Source: Bradyrhizobium sp. Gha (GTDB lineage Bacteria > Pseudomonadota > Alphaproteobacteria > Rhizobiales > Xanthobacteraceae). Taken from it: a DNA stretch of 64,000 nt. This document shows, in pieces, positions 35,720 through 45,388 of the stretch. The position numbers were made by a program, and so were the translations under genes. Positions within the stretch are counted from its first letter, which is position 1. Each line of letters starts with the position of its first letter. The stretch spans positions 1 to 64,000 of the forward strand of contig NZ_FOQM01000029.1 of the NCBI RefSeq assembly GCF_900113735.1, read 5' to 3'. The notes under the pieces were generated by a model. It worked only from the letters and a program-made list of their open reading frames with translations. It ran no database searches and was not told the origin of the DNA.

Positions 35720-36211
35720 TCACTTGTCTTTGTCGCTAATAGGGATCGCTCTGAGAGGCGCGGGCCTATTCGCTCTCGGCGTGGGCGCGTCGACCACCAA
35801 ACTATCAAGCTCAAGGTTAGGCGCGGCCTTGATCACCAAGTCCTTCGGGACACCGTCCCCGGGCTCGTACCAGGGCGCTTTTTCAATTGCACCGCCCTCA
35901 ATCAACTGTCCGATTTCCGGTCCCGTCAGCGGGACTAGGCTTCCGTTTTCGTTCTTGTAGAGCTGAGGGCAAAAATAGAGTGCGTGTATCCGTGGATCGT
36001 ATCCATCTATGACAAGGAAATACTGCGGCTTGCCGAACAGTCTGCGTTTCTTTACGAGCTTTCGCTGCTGCGTAGTCAGTGCCACCCGGAGCTTGTCACG
36101 TAGCCGCCCAACAATGGTGGCGGCTTCCAAGAGGACAAGCCAATCTCTCGTTTCAGCGTTGTCCGCGTGAACAGGAACTAGAGTGCCGCGCTCTCTGCCA
36201 AAGATGCCCAT
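35720..36211 (-). CDS. Hypothetical protein, 163 residues
   Basis: Soluble, no signal peptide. N-terminal MGIFGRERGTLVPVHADNAE, a basic stretch QQRKLVKKRRLFGKPQYF, and a Pro/Lys tail. Residues 65-110 (FLVIDGYDPRIHALYFCPQL) look like a compact beta-alpha domain. Not recognised. Confidence 0.5.
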   Translation of the reverse strand: MGIFGRERGTLVPVHADNAETRDWLVLLEAATIVGRLRDKLRVALTTQQRKLVKKRRLFGKPQYFLVIDGYDPRIHALYFCPQLYKNENGSLVPLTGPEIGQLIEGGAIEKAPWYEPGDGVPKDLVIKAAPNLELDSLVVDAPTPRANRPAPLRAIPISDKDK

Positions 36212-36389
36212 GAAGCCAGATTACCGAGACGCCCCGTAACGTCGACCGGCGGCAGAGCTGGGTTGAAATGGTTTTCAGCAGCACTTTGGACTGCGCGCGT
36301 CATGCACCCTAGCCCCATGGCGGACATGCGCGGTGATTGCCTCGAATGAGCTAGGAGGGCCACGGCGGCCTCCTACGTCCGATAGAGAG

Positions 36390-37259
36390 CTATGCCAGAT
36401 CAGCCTCGACGCCGGTGATCCGCTTTGCGTCAGCGACCCATTCGGCGTCGCTGGCACGACCCAAGCTCACCCATTCCTCGTCAGTTTTGCTTTTGCGCCA
36501 TTGGATCAGTTGGGCGCCGTCGTTCCCTGTCGGATTGCGAAGCTTCGAACTCTTGCCATCGACGATGTCTGACACGGTCTTTGCGACATCGAATGGCGAA
36601 GTCGGGTTCTTCAGCGACGCCGTGAAGTAAGCGACCATTCTTCTTATTGGCGAGAAATATGGATTGTCCGACGGCGGGACGGGTCTGGGTTTAGTTGTCA
36701 TTGGCGTAGCGATCACGCCCGGCTCGACCATCGCCACTCTCACGTTGAACGGGCTCAGTTCTTGCGCAAGGCATTCGGTCAATCCTTCCAAGGCCCACTT
36801 TGATGCCGCGTATGGACCTTGTGGAGACATGCCAAGCTGCCCGGCAACTGAAGTGATATCGACGATGCAACCGTTCTTCTCTTGCCGCATCGCAGGAACG
36901 ACAGCCTTGATGCACCTGAGAGCGCCGAAGAAGTTTGTTTCCATTATCTGGCGAAAGACACTAATCGGGACCAATTCGATCGGGCCACCGCCGGAAATGC
37001 CGGCATTGTTTACAAGTACGTCGATATGGCCGCACTCGGCCAAGATCCTCTTGAAGGTATCATCGACCGAGCTGTCGTTATCGACATCAAGCTGAGCAAA
37101 ATTTATTGGAAGCTTCTCTTTGGATGCGATCTCTCGAAGCTCGCCCCCACGAGCTAGATTTCGCATCCCGGCAAATACGGTGTGCCCGCCACGCGCCAGC
37201 GTGACCGCTGTCGCTAGTCCAATTCCGCTACTCGTTCCCGTAACGACTGCAATGCCCAT
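36390..37259 (-). CDS. Short-chain dehydrogenase/reductase
   Basis: 289 residues, ATG 37259 with GGAGG upstream. Classical SDR: cofactor motif TGTSSGIG (7-14), structural NNAG, catalytic Ser in DITSVAG and the YAASK pair, then PGVIATPM. An Arg in GMRNLARGG after strand 2 suggests NADP(H). NAD(P)-dependent oxidation or reduction of an unknown alcohol or ketone. No pathway neighbours. Confidence 0.88.
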   Translation of the reverse strand: MGIAVVTGTSSGIGLATAVTLARGGHTVFAGMRNLARGGELREIASKEKLPINFAQLDVDNDSSVDDTFKRILAECGHIDVLVNNAGISGGGPIELVPISVFRQIMETNFFGALRCIKAVVPAMRQEKNGCIVDITSVAGQLGMSPQGPYAASKWALEGLTECLAQELSPFNVRVAMVEPGVIATPMTTKPRPVPPSDNPYFSPIRRMVAYFTASLKNPTSPFDVAKTVSDIVDGKSSKLRNPTGNDGAQLIQWRKSKTDEEWVSLGRASDAEWVADAKRITGVEADLA

Positions 37260-37510
37260 TTGAATATACCTCCTTCGCAATTGGCGGCCTTAAAGGAGGC
37301 CGCTCGGGCCATCATTCACGGTTGGGCACGAACGGTCAATGAGACGACCACCGACGGTGGATATCGTCGGCACACCTTTCTTGACGAGCGTTGTGCGCTT
37401 CATGGTCTTTCCCGTTGAGCAGGCGTTCTTGCACAACAGCTCTAGCCACGTCAGGGCCATTGAGAAGCTTTGCAACGTAGCTGATTGCAACATCAATCCG
37501 CATCTAGGCG

Positions 37511-38188
37511 TTAGTCGCGCGCAGGCACCGGCTTCGACGTGATGGTCGCCGCCGGAAGCGGCGTGCGCGTCAACTCGGAAGACGCTAACGGCGTGAAATC
37601 TGGGCTCTGGTCGTTGCCGACCCGTATGCCGGAATAGGCGACGAGCCCGTCAGCGGTAGCAACTGCGTCGCCGGAGCGTAACGAGCCGTCCATCGCGAGA
37701 TCGACTGACGCAAGACCGGCGGGATTGTGGCCGTTGCAGGTGCAATCGGCTCGCAGCGCCTTCCGATAAGCAAAGGCGTTTTCGCTATCGGCGTATCGTT
37801 CGCCGGTTGAGGTATAGGCTCTGTCGATGCTGGAGCCGAAGAACACTTTGGTCGGGCTTGCCGGACAGAAGGCTTGGCACATCTGCGCCGGCAAGGCCGC
37901 GCCGCGCATCAGCGGAAAATATTTGCCGTCGCAGCTGCGCACGCAGAAGGCAGGTCCCGTGCTTACGACGACGGGCCTAGGTGGTAGTGATTGCGGATTG
38001 TTGTTGAAAGACGAGGTCTGCTGCTGTTGCTTCTGGCCGCCACCGAAAAAGAAATCAAGCAAGCCTTCGGCCGCACTCATTTCGGGCGTCAGCGCCACGG
38101 GACCAACGATGGCAACAGCAACAAGCATGCGGCGCAGCTTGCGCTGAAAGGACAATTCGGAACGCATCGCTTGCTCCACCGGACGCAA
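37511..38188 (-). CDS. DUF2865 exported protein
   Basis: 225 residues. N-terminal hydrophobic signal (RRMLVAVAIVGPVALTPEMS), a Gln-rich spacer, then the DUF2865 core: PAFCVRSCDGKYFPL, CQAFCPASPTKVFFG, SIDRAYTSTGERYADSENAF, YRKALRADCTCNGHNPAG. The Cys pattern suggests disulfides in the periplasm. Very common in Bradyrhizobium, function unknown. Confidence 0.8.
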   Translation of the reverse strand: MRPVEQAMRSELSFQRKLRRMLVAVAIVGPVALTPEMSAAEGLLDFFFGGGQKQQQQTSSFNNNPQSLPPRPVVVSTGPAFCVRSCDGKYFPLMRGAALPAQMCQAFCPASPTKVFFGSSIDRAYTSTGERYADSENAFAYRKALRADCTCNGHNPAGLASVDLAMDGSLRSGDAVATADGLVAYSGIRVGNDQSPDFTPLASSELTRTPLPAATITSKPVPARD

Positions 38189-38679
38189 CGAACTCTCTTC
38201 ACTACTGAGGGCGCTTGCGTCAAACGTGGATACGAAACGCGCTCTAAGCTGGGCGGAGAAGGGGAAAGAAATAGGCGAGTGGGCACGGCAAGCGCCACAT
38301 TCCGGCCTTATGGAACGCCGACAGAGCCGTGATCCCCCGGAGTTCGCGCCGCGTTAAAACCGACCGAAGTCCGGTGCGGGTCAAAGGCTGCCCTTGGCAG
38401 CCAGCATGCGCTTGGTCGGCTCATCTCTCTCGTAAGCGGACATCGCGCGCACTGGACTGACAACCATAGCCATAGGCGCAAGCTCGCCATAGTAGCAGGG
38501 CGAGGCCAAAGCGGCTCCAACGACGGCTCCAGCGCTAAGCCAAGGCCAGCGCCTCCCCAGCCAATCGCCGTGCCCCACCCGCCGCCTTGTCCACCCGCAA
38601 AACAGGCGGATACCTGCCTACAAGCCGCCATCAATCTGAATAAATATTCAGAGTTCGTTCAGGTTTTTGGGGGGAAAGG
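38189..38679. other. Intergenic region
   Basis: No supported gene. Minus-strand frames here have no recognisable content. Confidence 0.4.
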
Positions 38680-39108
38680 ATGAATCGTATTGCGGCCGGG
38701 TTGGCGGCTTTGCTCCTGACAATCAGCATGTCGCACGTCAATGCTACAGTGCGTATTACGCACGATCCCGGGGGGCTTATCGGAAAATATGTGGAGAAAT
38801 ATCAGCAGCTCGCCTCTGCGGGCGAGTCGGTCATCATCGACGGTCTGTGTGCGTCCGCATGTACGATTGTGCTTAGCGCGGTGCCCACAGAGAGAATATG
38901 CGTGACATCTCGGGCAGCGCTGGGCTTTCATGCGGCCTGGAACTATGGCCAGGACGGCCGCATCTCTACCGACAGTGAAGCTACAATGATGCTCTATTCC
39001 GGTTATCCAGGACCGGTACGCCAGTGGATCGCGAGCCGAGGCGGATTGAAACGGCACATCATGTTCCTACAGGGTAAGCTTTTGCACTCGATGTATCGCT
39101 CGTGTTGA
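38680..39108 (+). CDS. Exported ClpP/crotonase-like small protein
   Basis: 142 residues, ATG 38680 after GGGGGGAAAGG. Signal peptide ending in NATVRI. GLCASACTIVLSAVP places a Ser in a small-residue turn as in COG3904-type periplasmic ClpP-like proteins, followed by a conserved His (ALGFHAAW). The C-terminus has LKRHIMFLQGKLLHSMYRSC. Serine-hydrolase activity is plausible but unproven. Confidence 0.6.
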   Translation: MNRIAAGLAALLLTISMSHVNATVRITHDPGGLIGKYVEKYQQLASAGESVIIDGLCASACTIVLSAVPTERICVTSRAALGFHAAWNYGQDGRISTDSEATMMLYSGYPGPVRQWIASRGGLKRHIMFLQGKLLHSMYRSC

Positions 39109-39503
39109 TCTCGAGGCAACTGCGCGTCGCGCAATGTTGTTGGTATGCTTAGGACACCGGACGAACGTCCCCGCTTGCCCTCAGATGAAAATCGTCTTTC
39201 ACTACGCCCACTACTGAGGAAGTGGGATTGTTGTAAGCCATCACAGCTCCCGTTCCATGGAGGGGTGAGCACGGTTCTTCACCTTCACCCAGTACTCCGG
39301 CGTCCGCCTCGATACGGCCGATCTCGATCGGATCAGCGTGGTGCTGCTACCCGCTTTTAAGGGATCGAGCCATCCTTGCACGGGGCCGGACAAAGCTTCC
39401 TCGGGAAGGCCTCCTGTACCTCGGAATTTCCGAGTGCGTTAGCTACCCAGGGAGGCGGGAGCTCGGTAAAATTTCCGTTCGTCCTGTGCGTGAGTTGCTG
39501 GCT
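39109..39503. other. Intergenic region
   Basis: No supported gene in about 395 bases. Confidence 0.35.
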
Positions 39504-39827
39504 ATGCCTCGCTCCCCGTTCATCGTGCCGCACGTCGATCCCGACACCGATCTGGTGCTGAACGATTCTGGCAGGCTTGGGCGCGCCTGGTGTGAGGCTG
39601 ACGAAGGCACTGACCGGGAGACGCTTCTCCGTCGCCTATTGGATGACCAGTATAGCCATCCCGTGCGGATCGTCGGGTTCGATGCCGCCGAGGGCCGGTC
39701 CCGTGATGTGACGATAGATATTGGCGACGAGTTGCGCCGGACATTGCAACCTTCCTTGGCTCCAGGAGCGTTAAGCATCGACGAGGAAGAGTCGTATCGG
39801 TGCACAATTGGCTTCATGACACCGTAA
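39504..39827 (+). CDS. Small rhizobial protein, paralogue of the gene at 42141
   Basis: 107 residues from ATG 39504 (MPRSPFIVPHVDPDTDLVLN). Shared with 42141: a Gly/Arg-x-Trp element, RETLLRRLLDDQYSHPVRIV (compare RETLLRDLISGQYAYPVRIV), and EGRSRDVT (compare EGWSRDAT). Acidic and soluble. This family accompanies ligase and adaptation genes in Bradyrhizobium; function unknown. Confidence 0.55.
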   Translation: MPRSPFIVPHVDPDTDLVLNDSGRLGRAWCEADEGTDRETLLRRLLDDQYSHPVRIVGFDAAEGRSRDVTIDIGDELRRTLQPSLAPGALSIDEEESYRCTIGFMTP

Positions 39828-39879
39828 AGCCGCGCAAGGAAATCACAACACCGAGGCGCTGACTCATTCGGACGACTCA

Positions 39880-40190
39880 ATCGCTGCGGCCGACTTGAAG
39901 CTCCCGCTGCATCTCCGCAAGAGCAAGCTGGAACGCCTTCTTGCCCGCCGGCCGGAAGGCATCTTCGTCAATCCGTTCGAGCGAGGTGAGATCGGCCCGG
40001 ATCTCTTTCGCGCCGCGTGCGACATGGGTCTAGAAGGCTTGGTCTCTAAGCGTCGCGAGCGGCGGTCCTACGTCGCCGGCCCTTGCAAGTATTGGATCGA
40101 AGCCAAGCGCCGGCAGCATCCTACGATGGGCGGGAGCTGTAAATTCCAAATCCCTGAGAGTGTCAGACAGAACCTAGTGGCTGGTGAGCC
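39880..40190 (+). pseudogene. C-terminal fragment of a small ATP-dependent DNA ligase
   Basis: LPLHLRKSKLERLLARRPEG, FVNPFERGEIGPDLFRAACD, MGLEGLVSKRRERR and YWIEAKRRQHPTM align with the second half of the ligase at 31235, including motif IV (EGLVSK) and motif V (KxK-like). No N-terminal half with motif I is adjacent. It shows that at least two ligase copies have decayed here. Confidence 0.65.
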
Positions 40191-40296
40191 CACCAATTTG
40201 TTTGAAGCCGTTCGCGGGCAAGCGCCATCCTGTTTCATTTCAGCATTGCAATTAAACTTGTGCGGCATCGCTCATCGAACGATGATTAGCTTGTAA

Positions 40297-40706
40297 TCAG
40301 TCCGGGCGGAGACGTTTGATCCCGATCGATTTTGGCCCGGCGCCTTGCACTAAAAAAGACCGCCCTTTGGACGGTCTTTTTTCGTCGCTTTTTTAGCAAA
40401 GACCCCGGCGAGCTACAGCCCGCCGGGGCTCATGTCGGATCGTTGAGATCAGGTTAGCCATGGCCGGCTAGAAGGCGCCAAGAGATTTTGCGCTGTGCGC
40501 GATCAGTTGAAGCTCCGCAATACTGCGAGAAAATCTACTGAAGGTCTTCTTTCCACTCGCAGGTGGACGATGCGACCAAGACTATTCACGAGTACGTGCT
40601 TTTGCCCACAACCCGACCTTATAGGCCCTATGTGATTGTCTCAGACACCGCTCTCCCGCGCCTCCGTGCAGTTTGCTTCAAACGTTCGAGGCGCTCGTGC
40701 GTGAGA
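40297..40706. other. Intergenic region with hairpins
   Basis: Holds the terminator at 40352-40382 and a second inverted repeat CCCCGGCG...CGCCGGGG around 40403-40430. No gene. Confidence 0.45.
40352..40382. terminator. Bidirectional Rho-independent terminator
   Basis: AAAAAAGACCG, 9-base loop, CGGTCTTTTTT: perfect 11-base stem with A and T tracts, able to act on both strands. Confidence 0.85.
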
Positions 40707-40931
40707 TTAGGGCGAGAGGGGCAATGCATAACCGTGCCGCGCGAGCCAAGACAGCAACATTGAACAGGCAAGCGAGGCCAAGCCGCCCCACAGCCAAGAA
40801 CGGCCGCCCGCAACGCTGATGGATCTCAGATACAGAAAAGCTCCGATCAGAGTTCCGTAGTTCCTCCGGAAGTCTCCATTGAGCTTGGCAATCTTTGACA
40901 ACTCAGACGAGCTTTGGGATTCTTCCGCCAT
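40707..40931 (-). CDS. Small membrane protein
   Basis: 74 residues from ATG 40931 with AGGAG upstream. Hydrophilic N-terminus (MAEESQSSSELSKIAKLNGD), then hydrophobic segments (TLIGAFLYLRSISVAGG, LWGGLASLACSMLLSWLA). Not recognised. Confidence 0.45.
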   Translation of the reverse strand: MAEESQSSSELSKIAKLNGDFRRNYGTLIGAFLYLRSISVAGGRSWLWGGLASLACSMLLSWLARHGYALPLSP

Positions 40932-41191
40932 TCGGCCCGCTCCTCATTCGATCAGGAGCACCCTATGAACCACTGTTTTGCCCGACGGAGCAAGGAGATT
41001 TCGGAAGATCAGCATGTGTGTTTCGGATACGATTGTTCACACACGATAGGCAGGGCCTTTTTCAGCGTTCCAAGCTACTAGCAATTGGGAATTTGACTCT
41101 CGTCTGACCGCGCTTCGATGGGGATGCCCGCCCTCGACGCCACACACCCGCACTTGCGGATGGCCGTCCGCTCAAGATCACCTTCGGCGAG

Positions 41192-41420
41192 ATGAGCGAG
41201 ATGGGCTTGCGCGGTGTCCTGGTCTACTGCCACTGCGACAATCACGTCGCACTGGGCGCCGATCGCTGGCCGAACGACATACGCCTATCGGATCTTGAGC
41301 CACGTTTCGTCTGCCAGGGTTGCGGCAGCCGCGGCGCCGATGTCAGGCCGACTTCGAACGCGGCAATCCGCGGCTTGCGATCAGTACTATCGAAACGGAT
41401 GGGAGCGAGGATCAATGTGG
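41192..41420 (+). pseudogene. Small zinc-finger-like protein, frameshifted
   Basis: MSEMGLRGVLVYCHCDNHVA, LGADRWPNDIRLSDLEPRFV and CQGCGSRGADVRP match a short rhizobial family with two Cys pairs (usual form YCxxYxCSH...CxxCGxRGADVRPDF). After ADVRP one base is missing: the normal DFERGNPRL continues in the next frame. The first CxxxxC is altered to CHC. Confidence 0.5.
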
Positions 41421-41697
41421 CGATCTATCACTCGAGAACCGCCTACAGCTCGGCAGAATTGAGGCTGAGACCACGACTGCAATGTCAAGGGCCCAGAATT
41501 TGGCGCCCGCATCAAGCCGCATGCTGTCGATCAAGGGCTCGAGTTGCACGAGAGCGGGAACTTATGTGACGCTGCTGACGTCAGGCGAGGATTTGCTGGC
41601 AAAGCCGTGCCATCGAAGCCAAGGCCCTTACCTAACCCACCAGATATATTGAGGCCGGATTCGAGATCTGATCCCGTATTTTGGGGAGGCGAATCAC

Positions 41698-41868
41698 ATG
41701 CGCGAGCAGGTCCGTGTCACTGAGCCGACGTTGGTCGATGTGCGCCCCAGGTGCGGCGATTGCCACGTCGTGACCTCCCTCAGATCGATCATTCTAGACT
41801 CGCGTGAAGGGCGCGAGATCTGCGTCTATCAGTGCTCGAATTGCAGCCGCCTCGTCTGGAGGGATTAG
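41698..41868 (+). CDS. 56-residue zinc-ribbon-like protein
   Basis: ATG 41698 after GGGGAGG. MREQVRVTEPTLVDVRPRCG, DCHVVTSLRSI, then VYQCSNCSRLVWRD. Two CxxC pairs 28 residues apart (CGDC and CSNC) form a likely zinc ribbon, perhaps a nucleic-acid-binding protein. It is too short for usual gene callers. Confidence 0.55.
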   Translation: MREQVRVTEPTLVDVRPRCGDCHVVTSLRSIILDSREGREICVYQCSNCSRLVWRD

Positions 41869-42140
41869 CCTCTCTCCAGAGTCCGCACGCGGGGCTTCTT
41901 CGATGGCCTGGGCCGTGTCGTCGGGCCGTCGCTTCTCGGGAGCACCTTCTCCGACATTGCAAGCTGCTCTCGTGATCTGGCAAGCAGGGCGAGGTAGTAA
42001 GCCCCGGCGTTGGCGCGAACAGGAACAAGGGCGGCCGCGTTGGCTTGTGAGTCTGCTGGCTCGTCGGCGGAGCGGCCCGGCCATACCCGAGCGCCCCTGC
42101 GAGCTGGGGCCGTCTCTCTGCAGAGTATCGGAGTAAGCGT

Positions 42141-42593
42141 ATGCGTCCCTCGCCCTCGATTGTGCCGCTGGATCGTTTGGGCCGCGACATTTACGTGGTG
42201 CTGGAGGATTTCGGGGCGCGCGCCGGCTGCTCTTGGCGCCAAACCGAAGAGCAGGCGGATCGCGAGACCTTGCTACGGGACCTGATCTCGGGCCAGTATG
42301 CCTATCCCGTGCGGATCGTCGTCTTCAACGCCATCGAGGGCTGGTCCCGCGACGCGACAGATGCGCTCGCCGAACGCGCTGCTGATGAAAGGCTCGCTCT
42401 CTCGCCCGCGCTTGAGGCTTTCGTCCAGGCCAACGCCACGAGGCGCCTACACGTGCAGCTCGTCGGTGCTCATCATCCATCCTGCGGTGCCGAACAACCC
42501 AGGCCGGCAGCCCAAGTTCCCGCAGATTCCCGTCAGCCGATCCGCAGGTCTTCCGCTGACATCTTACCCGACCGCCCCGCCCTCAGCTCGTAG
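42141..42593 (+). CDS. Small rhizobial protein, paralogue of the gene at 39504
   Basis: MRPSPSIVPLDRLGRDIYVV, LEDFGARAGCSWRQTEEQAD, RETLLRDLISGQYAYPVRIV and FNAIEGWSRDATDALAERAA form the conserved part, about 110 residues. The last 45 codons (after RRLHVQL) overlap the convergent cspA gene, so the true stop was probably nearer 42470 and a small indel extended the frame. Function unknown. Confidence 0.55.
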   Translation: MRPSPSIVPLDRLGRDIYVVLEDFGARAGCSWRQTEEQADRETLLRDLISGQYAYPVRIVVFNAIEGWSRDATDALAERAADERLALSPALEAFVQANATRRLHVQLVGAHHPSCGAEQPRPAAQVPADSRQPIRRSSADILPDRPALSS

Positions 42594-42739
42594 CTGATCC
42601 GCGCGCCTTCAGCCAAGCCTGTGTAGCCGGCTCTCTCGACGGCGCTGATGTGCACGAAGACGTCTGGGCTGCCGTCATCAGGCTGAATAAAGCCATAGCC
42701 TTTAGTCGTGTTGAACCACTTCACCTTACCCATCGCCAC
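42533..42739 (-). CDS. Cold-shock protein (CspA family)
   Basis: 68 residues, a complete cold-shock domain: KWFNTTKGYGFIQPDDG with RNP1 (KGYGFI), and VFVHISAVERAG with RNP2 (VFVHI). Single-stranded nucleic-acid binding RNA chaperone, cytoplasmic. Intact. Confidence 0.93.
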   Translation of the reverse strand: MAMGKVKWFNTTKGYGFIQPDDGSPDVFVHISAVERAGYTGLAEGARISYELRAGRSGKMSAEDLRIG

Positions 42740-43164
42740 GTCAATATCTCCGAATCAATAAAGGTAATGTCGCGAAATCGAGCATAAGCTAGCAGCGCAC
42801 GCCTGATTGTTCGATTCCGGACATAGCAGCGAGCCAGATCACGCGTTCGGGAGCAGCTCTGCCAACCGAGGCTGCCATGCTGGAATACGACGCGCCGAGC
42901 GCCCAACTGTTGCTCGATCCGCAATTCCGCGCTCCTGGATCGGATGGCACGCATCTTCAAATTCTTGGGTCGGTGGAGTAAGAGCAAAGCGCTGAAGCGG
43001 AAGCAATTCCGCTGGTGGCCCATGCCAAGGAGCCCAAGGTTCATCAGACCTCGGCTGTCGTTAGTAAACTGAAAAGGCCGAGTATCGGCCGCACCGACGC
43101 GAATGCCCCAAAGCGGGCAGGCATCGGACCAAGCACCATCATAGTGGCTCAGCCAAAGACACCT
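42740..43164. other. Intergenic region, likely cspA leader
   Basis: No gene supported. The part next to 42740 is AT-richer and should hold the cspA promoter and 5' leader. Confidence 0.35.
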
Positions 43165-43422
43165 TCAAGGCGCGGGATTCTTCGGAACGTAGCCACGGCG
43201 TTTTTTGCGGACGAGCCAAGCCTCGAGCGCTTCGACGGCCTGGACCCTCCCCGCAAACAGATCCATCCGCCGGCGACCGCGTTGGCCGAGACGCCCCCAT
43301 TCGCGCACCAACGCTGTGTCGCCGAACAGAGTCGGCTCGATCGTGAGGACATAGAACCTGGCCATGTTGCAGGCCGGATCGCACCGTTGGAGCACGAGGT
43401 ATGGCACAGTGAGTTCGGACAT
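43165..43422 (-). CDS. WGR-domain protein
   Basis: 85 residues from ATG 43422 (MSELTVPYLVLQRCDPACNM). ARFYVLTIEPTLFGDTALVR and EWGRLGQRGRRRMDLFAG carry the W-G-R signature; the end AVEALEAWLVRKKRRGYV is also standard for stand-alone bacterial WGR proteins. WGR domains bind nucleic-acid ends in PARPs; the role of the short form is unknown. Confidence 0.88.
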   Translation of the reverse strand: MSELTVPYLVLQRCDPACNMARFYVLTIEPTLFGDTALVREWGRLGQRGRRRMDLFAGRVQAVEALEAWLVRKKRRGYVPKNPAP

Positions 43423-43437
43423 GCGTAAGAATCGCAA

Positions 43438-44122
43438 CTGTCGAAACCACCGTCCAATTAATTTATCGAATCGATCATGCCTCTCGATTCAGAAGTTTAA
43501 TACCGGTGATGAAAGCCACTGAAGTGTTCAGCGATCCGTCTCGGAAAAACATATGGGCTGTTTGCGCTTTTTGCTGAGAAGAAAATGGGGGGCACCCTGC
43601 GGACCGGGCTGTTGGCTGCGCTGAAGCCCCGCGAGCGGGTCTTCCCCCTTACGGGCTAGCATCCCTGACGCGAAGCGGCCCAAGTCCCCGAACGAGCCAG
43701 CTGCTGGCTCTATCGGAAGCTCCCACGCATAAGCGTCGGACCCGAACTCCCAAATGCAAGCGATTGCCTAGGACCTCGAGGACATCGAACGGACGCGGAA
43801 ATTGCGCGGAGCAACCGCCAGGTGGGCAGGCTTTCGCTTCGGACAAAAGGGACGGCGGCTGTTCTCGCGCTCAATCAGACCGGCACTGCGTCCGCGGAAC
43901 GAACCATGTGCGTTTCGGCTCACATGCTCCCGGTAGAGGACCAACCCGCTCTCGAATGGCTTTCCTTGGTTCTGGTGCGGCCTTCCACGATCAACCCGCA
44001 AGGGGTTCGCTACGCAAGCGTGCAACCTCTCCGGCTTCGCCTCCGAGGTGACCGCAGCCGCCCCTGAACACGTCGGCGCCTGTCGAGCGGGGATGGTCCC
44101 CGCCGCAAGACGGGAGCCTTCA
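43438..44122. other. Long region upstream of a small backbone gene
   Basis: About 685 bases. The right part (about 43900-44122) runs without a stop in several frames and reads like the long untranslated leaders before other backbone genes in this window. No supported gene. Confidence 0.35.
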
Positions 44123-44299
44123 ATGTCGCACAATCTCGCCCTCGCTCAGAACCACGCCTTCGATCTGGCCCGCACGCTGATGGTGCCTGTCATCCTTTTC
44201 CAGACTGAGAACGAGTTCGGCGTGATGGTCTCCAGCGAATACGACGGCGACCAGGACGCCATCGTCCATGAATACGACCCCTGGTGCCCGGCTCATTGA
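44123..44299 (+). CDS. Small plasmid-backbone protein
   Basis: 58 residues, ATG 44123 after CGGGAG. MSHNLALAQNHAFDLARTLM, VPVILFQTENEFGVMVSSEY, then an acidic end. Begins with MSH like the truncated gene at 46488. I associate this with short conserved proteins of rhizobial plasmids; function unknown. Confidence 0.6.
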   Translation: MSHNLALAQNHAFDLARTLMVPVILFQTENEFGVMVSSEYDGDQDAIVHEYDPWCPAH

Positions 44300-44503
44300 G
44301 CCGGGTGACCGGCTGCCGCTGGCGCCATGCCGTCTGCAAGGGAAGCTTCGCCGCGCACATGATGCGGCGACTGGCGGTTGGTCAGCGCGCCCTTGCATTC
44401 GGCAGGCTTCGCGACCGGTCGGGAAGGTGCCGCAAGACTAGGAACAAGTGAGACCAACAGAAGAAGGGGCTGGACGTCGCTTGCGCGACCCCGGTGCAGA
44501 CAA

Positions 44504-45388
44504 ATGGACAAAAGAGAAATTGAAGAGCTGCGCGAAAAGGTTGGCTGCGCAGCTATGCTGGAGAAAGACGGCTGGAAGGTCGATGTCAAGGAAAGCACCC
44601 GGCGGGCGATCAAATATCGCCGCGACAGCAGCATCGTCATTGTCATCCATCAAGGCCGCGGCTGGTTCGATCCGTTATCGCCGGCGAAAGGGGACGTGTT
44701 TTCGCTAGCCGAACACCTTGGCGCGGACGGTTTCGTCCAGGCGTTTGACCGTGTTGCGGATGTGGTTGGCTTCGTCCCCTGCGCACCAGCGTGGCGGCGC
44801 GCGGCGAGGCCCAAGGCCCTCGCATCCGTTGCGGAACGGTGGAAACGTCGTTTCAGGCCGCGCCCCGGCTCGCCATCGTGGCGTTATCTCACCGCCGAGC
44901 GCGGAGTGCCATCCGACATCGTGAATCAGGCGGTCGCGAGCGATCGGTTGCGAGAGGGCCCCCAAGGCAGCATGTGGGCGGCGCATAGCGATTCTGCTGG
45001 AGCGCTCACAGGCTGGGAGGAGCGTGGACCCTCATGGCGTGGCTTCGCCACGGACGGCGGCAAGGAGCTTTTTCGCTTCGGGTCTGCGGCGGCCGAGCGG
45101 ATCTGCATCACCGAGGCTGCCATCGATGCAATGAGCCTCGCCGCAATCGAAGTCCTGCGCCCTGACACCCTTTATGTCAGCACCGGTGGCGGCTGGTCGC
45201 CCGCGACCGATGTCGCCGTCCGCCGGCTGGCCAACCGCGCCAACGCTTGGCTCGTGGCGGCAACTGACAACAATCGCCAAGGCGACATCTACGCCGACCG
45301 TGTTCGTGCCATCGCCGCCGAAGCAAGTGCGCGGTATGCCCGATTGCGGCCGTGCGCCGGCGACTGGAATGAGGATTTAAGGGTCTAA
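44504..45388 (+). CDS. DUF3991/Toprim-domain protein
   Basis: 294 residues from ATG 44504 (MDKREIEELREKVGCAAMLE). N-terminal zinc-less CHC2-like fold with DSSIVIVIHQGRGWFDPLSP and GDVFSLAEHLG (DUF3991 type), then the Toprim part: ERICITEAAIDAMSLAAIEV with the catalytic Glu, and LVAATDNNRQGD with the DxD-like metal site altered to TDNNRQGD. C-terminal AGDWNEDLRV is typical. Primase-like plasmid proteins of this type probably help lagging-strand priming after transfer. Complete. Confidence 0.8.
   Translation: MDKREIEELREKVGCAAMLEKDGWKVDVKESTRRAIKYRRDSSIVIVIHQGRGWFDPLSPAKGDVFSLAEHLGADGFVQAFDRVADVVGFVPCAPAWRRAARPKALASVAERWKRRFRPRPGSPSWRYLTAERGVPSDIVNQAVASDRLREGPQGSMWAAHSDSAGALTGWEERGPSWRGFATDGGKELFRFGSAAAERICITEAAIDAMSLAAIEVLRPDTLYVSTGGGWSPATDVAVRRLANRANAWLVAATDNNRQGDIYADRVRAIAAEASARYARLRPCAGDWNEDLRV

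Noticed and set aside
41794..42242. Minus-strand frames overlapping the zinc-ribbon gene
   Set aside because: No ribosome site or motif; the plus-strand gene has paired cysteines and a good ribosome site.
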